The translations under genes and the position numbers were made by a program. From contig NZ_AUKG01000003.1 in NCBI RefSeq assembly GCF_000424625.1, forward strand, positions 524,820 to 588,819: a stretch of 64,000 nucleotides of DNA, given 5' to 3'. Positions 33,942 to 42,669 of this stretch are shown here, in pieces. Under the pieces are notes generated by a model, which saw nothing but the letters and a program-made list of their open reading frames with translations, ran no database searches and was not told the DNA's origin. The stretch comes from Conexibacter woesei Iso977N. Lineage in GTDB: Bacteria > Actinomycetota > Thermoleophilia > Solirubrobacterales > Solirubrobacteraceae. Every line of letters begins with the position of its first letter. Position 1 is the first letter of the stretch.

Positions 33942-34757
33942 ATGAGCGCACCTCCTTTCTCCGCATCCACCACCGTTCGCGCGGCGCGTCGCAGGGCGCC
34001 GCGCGCGATCAACCTGTCGTGGTTGGTCCGTTGGATCAGCCCACTGGCGATCCTGCTGCTCTGGCAGCTGGCGTCGTCGACCGGCCTGCTCTCGCCGAAG
34101 GACCTGGCGGCGCCCACCACGATCCTCACCGCCGCGTGGGACCTGGTCCAGAACGGCCAGCTCCCGGACGCGTTGTTGGTGTCGTTGCGCCGGGCGGCGC
34201 TCGGCCTCGCCGTCGGGACCGCGTTCGCGGTCGTCCTCGGCGCGATCGCCGGGCTGTCGAAGACCGGCGACGCGATCGTCGACCCGCCGCTGCAGATGCT
34301 GCGCACGCTGCCGCTGTTCGGCCTGATCCCGCTGTTCATCCTCTGGTTCGGGATCGGCGAGACGCCGAAGGTGCTGCTCGTCGCGCTCGGCGTCGTGATC
34401 CCGTTGTACCTCAACCTGGTCGCCGCGCTGCGCGGGATCGACCCGGAGCTGTTCGAGGTCGCCGACACGCTGCGCCTCACGCGGCGCGAGCGGTTCAAGC
34501 ACATCATCATCCCGGGCGCGCTGCCCGGCGCGCTCGTCGGCTTCCGCCAGTCGCTGGGCGTCGCGTGGCTGGCGCTGGTCGTCGCCGAGCAGGTCAACGC
34601 CGGCTCGGGCCTCGGCTACCTCATCAACAACGCGCGGGATTTCCTGCAGACCGACGTCGTGGTCGTCGGGCTGCTCACCTACGCGGTGCTCGGCCTGCTG
34701 ACCGACTGGCTCGTCCGGATCCTCGAGCGGCGCGCGCTGCGCTGGCGGGACGCGTGA
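33942..34757 (+). CDS. ssuC: Sulfonate ABC transporter permease (SsuC-like)
   Basis: A 271 aa permease of the nitrate/sulfonate/taurine family with about six helices. The coupling loop reads GIDPELFEVADTLRLTRRERFKHIIIPGALPGALVGFRQSLGVAW (quoted in part), and PLQMLRTLPLFGLIPLFILWFGIGE (in part) is typical of SsuC. I chose the ATG at 33942, preceded by GAGGTG; the one at 33927 lacks as good spacing. It imports alkanesulfonates with the following ATPase and binding protein. Confidence 0.88.
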   Translation: MSAPPFSASTTVRAARRRAPRAINLSWLVRWISPLAILLLWQLASSTGLLSPKDLAAPTTILTAAWDLVQNGQLPDALLVSLRRAALGLAVGTAFAVVLGAIAGLSKTGDAIVDPPLQMLRTLPLFGLIPLFILWFGIGETPKVLLVALGVVIPLYLNLVAALRGIDPELFEVADTLRLTRRERFKHIIIPGALPGALVGFRQSLGVAWLALVVAEQVNAGSGLGYLINNARDFLQTDVVVVGLLTYAVLGLLTDWLVRILERRALRWRDA

Positions 34758-35452
34758 TGACGGTCGCCGCGCTCCACGACGCCGGGCGCAGCTTCGACGG
34801 CGCGGTCGTGCTCGACGGCGTCGACGTCGAGCTCGCACCCGGCGAGATCGTCGCGCTGCTCGGCCGCTCCGGCTCCGGCAAGACGACGTTGTTGAAGGCG
34901 TTGGCCGGGCTCGACCACGGTGTGACCGGCGCGGTCGACACGGCCGAGCGCGTCGCGGTCGTCTTCCAGGACCCGCGGCTGCTGCCGTGGCGCGACGTGC
35001 TCACCAACGTCGCGCTCGGCGTCCGCGGCCCGGACCCGGAGGGGCGGGCGCGCACCGCGCTGGCCGAGGTCGGTCTCGCCGGCCGCGAGCACGCGTGGCC
35101 GCGCCAGCTCTCCGGCGGCCAGCGCCAGCGCGTCGCGCTGGCCCGCGCGCTGGTGCGCGAGCCGGACCTGCTGCTGCTCGACGAGCCGTTCAGCTCGCTC
35201 GACGCGCTGACCCGTGCGTCGGCCCAGCAGCTCGTCGCCGACCTGCACGAGCGCCACCGGCCGGCGGTCCTGCTCGTCACCCACGACGTGGAGGAGGCGC
35301 TGCTGCTCGCCGACCGGATCCTCGTCCTCGACGGCGGCAGGATCGCCTCTGAGCAACACCTACAAAAAGACCTAGGCGACCGCCCGCGGCGCCGTGACGA
35401 CCCCGAGCTGCAGCGCGTGAGAGGCGCGCTGCTGGAGGAGCTGGCCGCATGA
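34757..35452 (+). CDS. ssuB: Sulfonate ABC transporter ATPase (SsuB-like)
   Basis: A 231 aa ABC ATPase with Walker A GRSGSGKTT, Q-loop VFQDPRLLPWRDVLTNVALG (the LLPW form typical of SsuB/TauB), signature LSGGQRQRVALARAL, Walker B LLLLDEPFSSLDALTR and the switch THDVEEALLLADRI. The start overlaps the permease stop (TGATG) and its stop overlaps the binding-protein gene (ATGA). Confidence 0.92.
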   Translation: MTVAALHDAGRSFDGAVVLDGVDVELAPGEIVALLGRSGSGKTTLLKALAGLDHGVTGAVDTAERVAVVFQDPRLLPWRDVLTNVALGVRGPDPEGRARTALAEVGLAGREHAWPRQLSGGQRQRVALARALVREPDLLLLDEPFSSLDALTRASAQQLVADLHERHRPAVLLVTHDVEEALLLADRILVLDGGRIASEQHLQKDLGDRPRRRDDPELQRVRGALLEELAA

Positions 35453-36468
35453 GAAGACGATCCATCGCCCTGCCGACCGCCGCGCTGGTCGCGGCCGCCT
35501 GCGCCGCGGGAGCGTCCGGCTGTGCCTCGTCGGTCAGCGACAACGCGTCCGGTGCGGAGGGCCCGAGGAAGGTCACCACGACCGGCGGCGACGCGTCGAA
35601 GGTCACGCTGCGCGTCGGCGTCCAGAAGGACGGCATCCGCTCGATCCTCGCCGCGTCCGGCGCGCTGAAGGGCGTTCCCTACAAGATCGACTGGTCGATC
35701 TTCGCCTTCGGGCCGCCGCTGGTGGAGGCCGCGGGCGCGGACAAGATCGACGTCGCGGGCGTCGGCGACACGCCGCCGATCTTCGGCGCGGCCGGCGGCT
35801 CGGACTTCCGCGTGATCGCGACCGAGCGCTTCGACAACCGCAAGGACGACACCCTGCTCGTCCCCAAGGGCTCCGACATCACCGATCCCAAGCAGTTGAA
35901 GGGCAAGACGATCGCGGTCCCGAAGGGCAGCTCCGCGCACGGCTTCACGCTGCGGCTGCTCGATCGCCTCGGCCTCAAGCAATCCGACGTCAGGTTGTCG
36001 TTCCTGGCCCCGGCCGACGGGCTGGCCGCGTTCTCGTCCGGCAAGGTCGACGCCTGGGCGGTCTGGGAGCCGTACGTGACGCAGGCCGAGGAGGCGGGCG
36101 CGCGTGGGATCGCGGGCGGGCAGCCCGACGAGGACGGCTGGTCGTTCGAGATCGCCTCGACCAAGGCGGTCGAGGACCCCAACAAGGCCGCGGCCCTCAA
36201 GGACTACATCTCGCGCCTGCAGCGTGCCTTCGCCTGGGCCAGGACGCATCAGAACGAGTGGGCCGACGCGTGGGCCAAGGAGTCCGGCCTGCCGCAGGCG
36301 ACCACCCGCGCCGCCGTGCCCAAGCGCCTGGCGTCGTTCACGGCCGTCACGCCGGAGGCGACGCAGTTCGAGCAGTCGCTGGCCGACACGCTGACCAAGC
36401 ACCAGGTCATCCCGAAGAAGGTCGACTTCTCGTCGATCGTCACGACCGGGCTCGTGCCCGCAGCCTGA
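35449..36468 (+). CDS. ssuA: Aliphatic sulfonate-binding lipoprotein (SsuA-like)
   Basis: A 339 aa substrate-binding lipoprotein (lipobox ASGC, C25). The mature domain has LRVGVQKDGIRSILAASGAL, WSIFAFGPPLVEAAGADKIDVAGVGDTPPI (in part), LKGKTIAVPKGSSAHGFTLRLL and VDAWAVWEPYV. These are the landmarks of SsuA/TauA-type proteins in the NMT1-like family. It delivers sulfonates to SsuBC. Confidence 0.9.
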   Translation: MRRRSIALPTAALVAAACAAGASGCASSVSDNASGAEGPRKVTTTGGDASKVTLRVGVQKDGIRSILAASGALKGVPYKIDWSIFAFGPPLVEAAGADKIDVAGVGDTPPIFGAAGGSDFRVIATERFDNRKDDTLLVPKGSDITDPKQLKGKTIAVPKGSSAHGFTLRLLDRLGLKQSDVRLSFLAPADGLAAFSSGKVDAWAVWEPYVTQAEEAGARGIAGGQPDEDGWSFEIASTKAVEDPNKAAALKDYISRLQRAFAWARTHQNEWADAWAKESGLPQATTRAAVPKRLASFTAVTPEATQFEQSLADTLTKHQVIPKKVDFSSIVTTGLVPAA

Positions 36469-36480
36469 GGAGAAGCGAGC

Positions 36481-37641
36481 ATGTCCATCACCTTGCATTG
36501 GTTCCTGCCCACCACCGGGGACTCCCGGACGATCCTGGGCGCCGGCAACGCGGTCGGCGCCCACCACCGGCGCGCGGACGCGGCGGCGGGCGAGCGGCCG
36601 CCGAGCCCCGAGTACCTGGGGCAGATCGCGCGCTCCGCCGAGCAGCTGGGCTTCGAGGGCGCGCTGACGCCGACCGGCACGTGGTGCGAGGACGCGTGGA
36701 TCGCGACCGCCGCGCTGACGCAGGTCACGCAGAAGTTGAAGTTCCTGGTCGCCTTCCGGCCCGGGCTGCTGTCGCCGACGCTCGCCGCGCAGATGGCGGC
36801 GACGTTCCAGCGCGTGTCGCACGGGCGCTTGTTGCTGAACGTGGTCGTCGGCGGCGACGAGGTCGAGCAGAAGCGCTTCGGCGACTTCGTCCCGAAGGAC
36901 GACCGCTACGCGCGCGCGGCCGAGTTCCTGGACGTGGTCCGGGGCGCGTGGACGCAGTCGCCCTACAACTACGACGGGCGCTTCGTCCGGGCCGAGGGCG
37001 CGGAGGTCGCTGACCCGCCGGCGTTCCCGGGGATCTACCTCGGCGGCTCGTCGTCCCCGGCGCTCGACGTCGCCGCGCGCCACGCCGACGTCTACCTGAC
37101 GTGGGGTGAGCCGCCGGAGGCGGTGGCGGCCAAGCTCGACGCGGTCCGGGAGCGCGAGGCCGCGGCGGTGGAGTCCGGCCAGCGCCTGGCGTCCGGGCCG
37201 CTGCGCTTCGGGATCCGGCTGCACGTGATCGCGCGCGAGACCAGCGACGAGGCGTGGCTGGCGGCCGACCGGCTGCTCGCCGACCTCGACCCGGCGGCGA
37301 TCGCGCACGCGCAGAAGGTCCAGGCGGCGTCGCAGTCCGAGGGTCAGCGGCGGATGAGCGCGCTGCACGGCGGGCGCGTCGACGACCTCGAGATCGCGCC
37401 GAACCTGTGGGCGGGCGTCGGCCTCGTGCGCGGCGGGGCGGGGACCGCGCTGGTCGGCTCCTACGAGGAGGTCGCCGACCGGATCGCGGAGTACCACGCG
37501 CTCGGGCTCGAGGAGTACATCTTCAGCGGCTATCCGCACCTGGAGGAGGCCTACCACGTCGGCGAGGGCGTCCGGCCGTTGCTGGCCGAGCGCGGGCTCC
37601 TCGCCGACGGGGCGGCTTCCGCTCAAGCGGTGGGCGTCTAG
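36481..37641 (+). CDS. ssuD: LLM flavin-dependent alkanesulfonate monooxygenase (SsuD-like)
   Basis: A 386 aa flavin monooxygenase that would release sulfite from alkanesulfonates using FMNH2 and O2. It starts LHWFLPTTGDSR as SsuD does, and has GFEGALTPTGTWCEDAW, KFLVAFRPGLLSPTLAAQMA, GRLLLNVVVGGDEVEQKRFGD, DDRYARAAEFL and GLEEYIFSGYPHLEEAYHVGEG (in part). The length matches SsuD (~380). GGAGAAG precedes the ATG. No NAD(P)H:FMN reductase (SsuE) is adjacent, so reduced flavin must come from elsewhere. Its TAG shares a CTAG with the opposing hydrolase stop. Confidence 0.9.
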   Translation: MSITLHWFLPTTGDSRTILGAGNAVGAHHRRADAAAGERPPSPEYLGQIARSAEQLGFEGALTPTGTWCEDAWIATAALTQVTQKLKFLVAFRPGLLSPTLAAQMAATFQRVSHGRLLLNVVVGGDEVEQKRFGDFVPKDDRYARAAEFLDVVRGAWTQSPYNYDGRFVRAEGAEVADPPAFPGIYLGGSSSPALDVAARHADVYLTWGEPPEAVAAKLDAVREREAAAVESGQRLASGPLRFGIRLHVIARETSDEAWLAADRLLADLDPAAIAHAQKVQAASQSEGQRRMSALHGGRVDDLEIAPNLWAGVGLVRGGAGTALVGSYEEVADRIAEYHALGLEEYIFSGYPHLEEAYHVGEGVRPLLAERGLLADGAASAQAVGV

Positions 37642-38333
37642 GCCGCCGCCTTCAGGATCACCTCGGCGACCTCCGAGGGCCGGGACACGCCGAGCGCGTG
37701 AGAGGCGCCGGTCAGCTCGACCGGCTCGGCGCCCGCGCGCTCGGCCATCGCCCGCAGGCCGGCCGGCGGGATGTTGAGGTCGAGGTCGCCGTGGATGAAG
37801 TGCGCCGGGACCGACTTCCACAAGGGGTCGGCCGGCGCGCCCTCCTCCAGCGCGGCCTGGGCGACCGGGCGCTGGGTCGCGGCCATCAGCTGGGCCTCGA
37901 CCGTCGACACGTCGGCGGCGAACTGCGCGTGGAAACGGTCGCGCTGGATCGACAGGTCGGTCGCACCGTCGGCGCGCGCGATCGGCGAGAGCGCGGCGCC
38001 GAGCGTCGAGCCCGGCCAGCGCGAGGACAGCTCCAGCGCGGACTCGCCGGCCTCCGGCGCGAACGCGGCGACGTAGACCAGGGCCTTGAGGTCGGCGGCC
38101 GCCGGGTCGGCGGCGGTGATGACCGAGCCGCCGTAGGAGTGGCCGACGAGGACGACCGGGCCGTCGATCGTGCGCAGCAGGTCGCTGAGGCCGGCCGCGT
38201 CGGCGGCGACGCCGCGCAGCGGGTTGGCGTAGGCGACGGCGGGCCTGCCGGCGCGCAGGAGCGCGTCGATGACGCCGTTCCAGGAGGACGACTCGGCGAA
38301 CGCGCCGTGGACGAGGACGATCGTTGGGTTCAT
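37638..38333 (-). CDS. Alpha/beta hydrolase
   Basis: A 231 aa hydrolase. It opens NPTIVLVHGAFAESSSWNGVI (oxyanion HG motif), has the nucleophile elbow GHSYGG (Ser ~78) and ends with a FIHGDLDLNIPPAG acid region and a GASHALGVSRPSEV histidine region. This is the pattern of small plant-type esterases and salicylate/nitrile-lyase-like hydrolases. The ATG at 38333 fits the family N-terminus. It is divergent from a membrane protein across 183 bp containing palindromic repeats. Confidence 0.87.
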   Translation of the reverse strand: MNPTIVLVHGAFAESSSWNGVIDALLRAGRPAVAYANPLRGVAADAAGLSDLLRTIDGPVVLVGHSYGGSVITAADPAAADLKALVYVAAFAPEAGESALELSSRWPGSTLGAALSPIARADGATDLSIQRDRFHAQFAADVSTVEAQLMAATQRPVAQAALEEGAPADPLWKSVPAHFIHGDLDLNIPPAGLRAMAERAGAEPVELTGASHALGVSRPSEVAEVILKAAA

Positions 38334-38376
38334 GCCATCCACGCTGTCGCACCCTCGCGCGCGTCGCACCGGGGTC

Positions 38377-38412
38377 GGTCCCTGGTCCGGGCCAGGGGGT
38401 CCCTGGTCCGGG
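38377..38412. promoter_or_regulatory. Tandem 15-bp repeats (21-bp phase) with inverted symmetry
   Basis: GGTCCCTGGTCCGGG occurs exactly at 38377-38391 and 38398-38412, two helical turns apart. Each pairs with inverted CCAGGG sequence: CCCTGG (38380-38385) with CCAGGG (38392-38397), and a further CCAGGG follows at ~38431. This looks like a multi-site operator in the 183-bp divergent region between the hydrolase and the membrane-protein/LuxR operon. Confidence 0.5.
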
Positions 38413-38516
38413 GTGTCCCGGGGCGCAGCACCAGGGCGCGGCACGGGTGCGACGGATCGGGCCAGGCGCGAGCGTTCTCCTCGTCGCCATTCACTCGATC
38501 AAAGGACCCGATCACC

Positions 38517-39047
38517 ATGCAGCTCTTCCTCATCCGCGGCCTCGTCGCTCTTGCCTGGGCCGCCGCGTTCAGCGCCGCCTCCGACTCGCTCACCCTCGGC
38601 GCGGGGGTGTTGTTGGTGCTCTACCCCGGGATCGACGTCGTCGCGTCGCTGCTCGACGCCCGGACCCAACCCGCCGGATCGCCGGCGCGCGGCCTGCTGC
38701 GCTTCGAGGTGGTCGTGAGCTCCGCGGCCGCCGTGGCGCTCGCGATCGCCGCCACCGGCACGTTCGCCGACGTCCTCGCCGTGTTCGGCGCCTGGGCCTC
38801 GGTCACCGGCGTCGCGCAGATCGTCGTCGCCGTGCAGCGCCGGCGCGAGCTCGGCCTGCAGCTCCCGTTCCTGATCTCCGGCGGGCTGTCGGCGCTGGTC
38901 GGGCTCGTCTACATCGGGCAGGCGCTCGGCGACGACCCGAAGCTCGACATCCTGTCGGTCTACGCGGCCGGCGGCGGCGTCTGGTTCGTGCTCCAGGCGG
39001 CGGTCCTGGCGTGGCGCTCGCGCCGCTCGGCGGCGCAGGCCGCGTGA
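38517..39047 (+). CDS. HdeD/DUF308-like membrane protein
   Basis: A 176 aa membrane protein with about six short hydrophobic helices (LIRGLVALAWAAAFSAAS, LTLGAGVLLVLYPGIDVVASLL, VVSSAAAVALAIAATGTFADVL, FGAWASVTGVAQIVVAV, LPFLISGGLSALVGLVYIG). The repeated small-residue helices and GAWASVTGVAQI pattern resemble the HdeD/DUF308 group, often tied to acid or general stress. AAAGGA precedes the ATG. It ends 18 bp before a large LuxR regulator that may control it. Confidence 0.75.
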   Translation: MQLFLIRGLVALAWAAAFSAASDSLTLGAGVLLVLYPGIDVVASLLDARTQPAGSPARGLLRFEVVVSSAAAVALAIAATGTFADVLAVFGAWASVTGVAQIVVAVQRRRELGLQLPFLISGGLSALVGLVYIGQALGDDPKLDILSVYAAGGGVWFVLQAAVLAWRSRRSAAQAA

Positions 39048-39065
39048 CTATCCTGGGCGCCGCTC

Positions 39066-41852
39066 ATGGCGTCCAGCACCGAAGTCCCCACCCCTGAGCT
39101 GCGCGGCCGCGACCGCGAGCGCGCGCAGCTCGACTCCCTCCTCACCGACCTCCGCGGCGGGGCCAGCCCCGTCCTCGTCGTCCGCGGCGAGATGGGGGTC
39201 GGCAAGACCGCCCTGCTGGACGACCTCGCGGCGCGCGCGACCGGGATCCGGGTCGCGCGCGCCACGTCGGTGTACTCGGAGGCCGAGCTGCCCTACGCCG
39301 GCCTGCACCAGCTCTGCGCGCCGTTCCTGGACCGGCTCGACCGGCTGCCCGGGCCGCAGAGCGCGGCGCTGCGGACGGTCTTCGGCCTCGGCGCCGGCGA
39401 CGCGCCGGACCGCTTCGTCGTCGGCCTGGCGATCCTGACGCTGCTCAGCGATGTAGCGGAGGAACGCCCATTGCTCTGCATCGTTGATGATGCGCAGTGG
39501 CTCGACCCGTCGTCGGCCCAAGCGCTGGCCTTCGCCGCGCGGCGGGTGATGGCCGAGCGCGTCGCGCTGGTGTTCGGCGTGCGCGAGCCCAGCGAGGACC
39601 GCGAGCTGACCGCGCTGCCGGAGCTGGTCCTGCGCGGCCTGGGCGACGCGGACGCCCGCACGCTGCTGGCCGCCGCGATCCCGGGGCAGATGGACGGGCG
39701 CGTGCTCGACCGGCTCGTCGCCGAGACGCGCGGCAACCCGCTGGCGCTGCTGGAGCTCCCGCGCGGCCTGACCTCCGACGAGCTGGCCGGCGGCTTCGGG
39801 CTGCCCAACGCCGCCGCCGACCCGTTGTTCGGGCGCGTCGAGGAGAGCTACGCGCGGCGGATCGCGGCGCTGCCGGACGCGACGCGCAGGCTGTTGCTGA
39901 TCGCCGCGGCCGAGCCGCTCGGCGACCCGGTCGTCGTGCTGCGCGCGGCCGAGGCGCTGGGCGTCGGGATCGCCGCCGCCTCGCCGGCCGCGGAGGCCGG
40001 GCTGGCCGACGTCGGCAGCTCGGTGCGCTTCAGCCATCCGCTGGTGCGCCACATCGTGTACCAGTCGGCGGCGCCCGCCGACCGCCAGGAGGTCCACCGC
40101 GCGCTGGCCGCGGCGACCGACGCGGAGACCGATCCGGCGCGGCGCGCGTGGCACCGCGGGCAGGCGGTCGCGGGGCTGGATGAAGATGTAGCACTTGAGC
40201 TGGAGGCGTCCGCCGAGCGCGCCCAGGCGCGCGGCGGTGTCGCCGCGGGCGCGGCGTTCCTGCAGCGCGCCGCCGAGCTGACGCCGGATCCGGCGCGGCG
40301 CGCGGCGCGAGCGCTGGCGGCCGCGCAGGCCAAGGCGGTCGCGGGGTCCGCGGAGGCGGCGCTGCGGCTCGTCGCGCTGGCGGAGGTCGGGCCGCTCGAC
40401 GACCTCGCCGCGGCACGCGCGGCGCTCGTCCGCGCGCGGGTGACGTCGACGATGACGCGCGGCGGCGAGGCGCCGGCGCTGCTCCTCGACGCGGCGCTCG
40501 CGCTGCGCCCGCACGACGCGGCGCTGTCGCGCGACACGTTCCGGGACGCGTTCATCGCGGCGATCAGCGCGGGCGCGCAGGCGCACGGCGTCGGCCCGGC
40601 GGAGGTCGCCGCGGCGTTGTTGGAGGACAACTCCGACGGCGCGCCCGCCGATCCCGAGGCCGGCCCGGAGGCGCGGCTGCTGCGCGGGCTGGCGGTCCTG
40701 GTCGCCGAGGGCTACGCGCCCGCGGTGCCGCTGCTGGTCCCGGCGCTGGCCGAGCTGCGCGTGCTGCCCGCCGACGACGAGGGCGCGCTGCGCTGGATCT
40801 GGCTGGCCTGCGCGGCGGCGCGGGCGCTGGCCGACGACGCGTCGTGGGACGCGCTGTCGCGCCGCCAGGTCGAGCTGACGCGCGGGCTCGGCGCGCTGGC
40901 GCTGATGCCGGGCGCGATGACCGAGCGGCTCGCCTACGAGTGGCTGCGCGGCGACACGCGCACGGCCGACTCCCTCGCGGCTGAGCTGGAGGTGATCGTC
41001 GAGGCGATCGGCGTGGCGCCGATGCTCGGCCAGTCCACGTGGGCCGCCGCGTGGCGCGGCGCCGACGACGCTGCGGCGCGGACGATCGCGGTGCGCCGGC
41101 CGGAGGTCGAGCGGCGCGGCGAGGGCCTGTGGCTGATCACGACCGACTGGATGAGCGCGCAGCTGTTCAACGGGCTCGGTCGCTACGACGACGCGCTCGC
41201 CGCGGCGGCGCGGGTCCCGGACCATCCCAATGACCTTGGGTTGGCCGCGTGGGTCCTGCCGGAGCTGGTCGAGGCGGCGGTCCGGAGCGAGAGCGCCGAC
41301 GGGCCGGCGCTGGCCGCCGCCGCGGCGGCGCGGATGCGGGCGCTCGCCGATGCCGCGCAGACCGACTGGGCGCTCGGCCTGGCCGCGCGCTGCGAGGCGC
41401 TGCTGGCCGAGGGCGACGCGGCCGACGCGTTGTACCTGGAGTCGATCGAGCGGCTCGGCCGGTCCCGGATCCGCAGCGCGGCGGCGCGCTCGCAGCTGCT
41501 GCACGGCGAGTGGCTGCGGCGCGAGCGGCGCCGCGCCGACGCGCGGACCGGACTGCGCGCGGCGCTGGAGCTGTTCGAGGAGGCCGGCGCCGAGGGCTTC
41601 GCGGAGCGCGCGCGGCGGGAGCTGAACGCGACGGGGGAGACGGTCCGCAAGCGCTCGCCCGAGACGCTCGACGACCTCACGCCCCAGGAGGCGGAGATCG
41701 CGCGGCTCGCCGCGTCCGGGCAGACGAACCCGGAGATCGGGGCCCAGCTGTTCCTGAGCCCGCGGACCGTCGAGTGGCACCTGCGCAAGGTGTTCGGCAA
41801 GCTCGGGGTCACCTCGCGCAAGGAGCTGGGCGGCGCGCTCAGTCATTCGTGA
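39066..41852 (+). CDS. Large LuxR-family ATP-dependent transcriptional regulator (LAL/MalT-like)
   Basis: A 928 aa regulator. An N-terminal AAA/STAND ATPase domain has Walker A GEMGVGKTALL (~41-50) and Walker B LLCIVDDAQWLD. A long alpha-helical, Ala/Leu-rich TPR-like sensor region covers ~300-850. The C-terminal LuxR helix-turn-helix (~868-925) reads LTPQEAEIARLAASGQTNPE then LSPRTVEWHLRKVFGKLGV. This is the usual LAL layout, where ATP/ligand binding triggers oligomerisation and activation. The gene overlaps the 3' end of the opposing BI-1 gene by 14 bp. Confidence 0.92.
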   Translation: MASSTEVPTPELRGRDRERAQLDSLLTDLRGGASPVLVVRGEMGVGKTALLDDLAARATGIRVARATSVYSEAELPYAGLHQLCAPFLDRLDRLPGPQSAALRTVFGLGAGDAPDRFVVGLAILTLLSDVAEERPLLCIVDDAQWLDPSSAQALAFAARRVMAERVALVFGVREPSEDRELTALPELVLRGLGDADARTLLAAAIPGQMDGRVLDRLVAETRGNPLALLELPRGLTSDELAGGFGLPNAAADPLFGRVEESYARRIAALPDATRRLLLIAAAEPLGDPVVVLRAAEALGVGIAAASPAAEAGLADVGSSVRFSHPLVRHIVYQSAAPADRQEVHRALAAATDAETDPARRAWHRGQAVAGLDEDVALELEASAERAQARGGVAAGAAFLQRAAELTPDPARRAARALAAAQAKAVAGSAEAALRLVALAEVGPLDDLAAARAALVRARVTSTMTRGGEAPALLLDAALALRPHDAALSRDTFRDAFIAAISAGAQAHGVGPAEVAAALLEDNSDGAPADPEAGPEARLLRGLAVLVAEGYAPAVPLLVPALAELRVLPADDEGALRWIWLACAAARALADDASWDALSRRQVELTRGLGALALMPGAMTERLAYEWLRGDTRTADSLAAELEVIVEAIGVAPMLGQSTWAAAWRGADDAAARTIAVRRPEVERRGEGLWLITTDWMSAQLFNGLGRYDDALAAAARVPDHPNDLGLAAWVLPELVEAAVRSESADGPALAAAAAARMRALADAAQTDWALGLAARCEALLAEGDAADALYLESIERLGRSRIRSAAARSQLLHGEWLRRERRRADARTGLRAALELFEEAGAEGFAERARRELNATGETVRKRSPETLDDLTPQEAEIARLAASGQTNPEIGAQLFLSPRTVEWHLRKVFGKLGVTSRKELGGALSHS

Positions 41853-42489
41853 ACAGGTCCAGCAGCGACAGGAACAGGTTCACGATCGAGACGAAGATCC
41901 CGGTGGCGATGAGGACGACGTCGTCCTCGGTCGCGCCGCGGCGCAGCAGGTTGAAGTCCACGACGATCAGCGCGCCGGAGATCACCGCGATGCCGAGGCT
42001 GATCAGCGGGCTGCCGGCGGTCCCGAGCAGGACGACGAGCAGCGACACGAGCAGCAGCGCGAAGACCGCGTAGGAGAGCGGGCGCAGCCAGCCGCTGAGG
42101 TCGCGGTCGGTGGCGTAGCCGCCGGCGCCGAGCGTCGCCACCAGCACCGCGGTCGTCACCGCCGCCTGCGTGATCGCGGCGGGATCGGTCTGGGCGTAGG
42201 CGGTCAGGACCGGCCCGAGCCCGAGCCCGATCACGAGCCCGACGGCGAACAGCCACCCGAGCGCGAACGGCCCGGTCCGGAACGCTTTCCCGCCGAACGA
42301 CTGGGCGAGCAGCATGAAGAAGCCACCGAACGTGAAGGCGACGGCGGCGCCGTCGGAGAGGTCCCGGCCGGCGTAAGCACCCAGCGCCAGGAACCCGATC
42401 GCGACGGCGACCAGGAACAGCACCTGGCCGAGCAGGGTGCCCGCGGCGGTGCCCGCACCCGCGCGGGCGGTGGTGGCCTCAGAGGACAT
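41839..42489 (-). CDS. Bax inhibitor-1/YccA-like membrane protein
   Basis: A 216 aa polytopic protein with seven hydrophobic helices. Motifs include FLALGAYAGRDLS, FGGFFMLLAQSFGGKAFRTGPFALGW (in part), ALIVVDFNLLRRGATEDDVVLIATG (in part) and the C-terminal FVSIVNLFLSLLDLF, typical of the BI-1 family. Members are calcium-leak or protease-modulating membrane proteins. Its start is overlapped by a 48-residue membrane protein gene, so the two form one operon. Confidence 0.85.
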   Translation of the reverse strand: MSSEATTARAGAGTAAGTLLGQVLFLVAVAIGFLALGAYAGRDLSDGAAVAFTFGGFFMLLAQSFGGKAFRTGPFALGWLFAVGLVIGLGLGPVLTAYAQTDPAAITQAAVTTAVLVATLGAGGYATDRDLSGWLRPLSYAVFALLLVSLLVVLLGTAGSPLISLGIAVISGALIVVDFNLLRRGATEDDVVLIATGIFVSIVNLFLSLLDLFTND

Positions 42490-42625
42490 CGGCAGCCACG
42501 CATCCGACGGCGCCGAGCAGCGCGAAGAGGATCAGGACCGCGGCCATCGGCCGGTACCTGCTGCGGCTGAAGGCGAGCCCGTCGCCTGTGTCGTGGTCGG
42601 CGTCGATGTGTGCGTTGTTCGTCAT
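42479..42625 (-). CDS. 48-residue single-helix membrane protein
   Basis: A small protein starting MTNNAHIDADHDTGDG, with one hydrophobic helix (residues ~29-46, MAAVLILFALLGAVGCVAA). GGGAGG lies 8 nt upstream of the ATG. Its stop overlaps the BI-1 start by 11 bp, which supports translation as the first gene of a two-gene operon. No family was recognised; it could be a partner or regulator of the BI-1 protein. Confidence 0.65.
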   Translation of the reverse strand: MTNNAHIDADHDTGDGLAFSRSRYRPMAAVLILFALLGAVGCVAADVL

Positions 42626-42639
42626 GGGAGAACCCTCCC
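42626..42639 (-). promoter_or_regulatory. Hairpin enclosing the Shine-Dalgarno of the small membrane protein
   Basis: In mRNA sense GGGAG-GGTT-CTCCC folds into a 5-bp stem with a 4-nt loop directly before the ATG at 42625. The 5' arm is the Shine-Dalgarno itself, so the fold would hide it. It may be a simple translational brake or chance. Confidence 0.35.
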
Positions 42640-42669
42640 GCGGCACGCCCCCGGTCGCACCAGTGGGGA

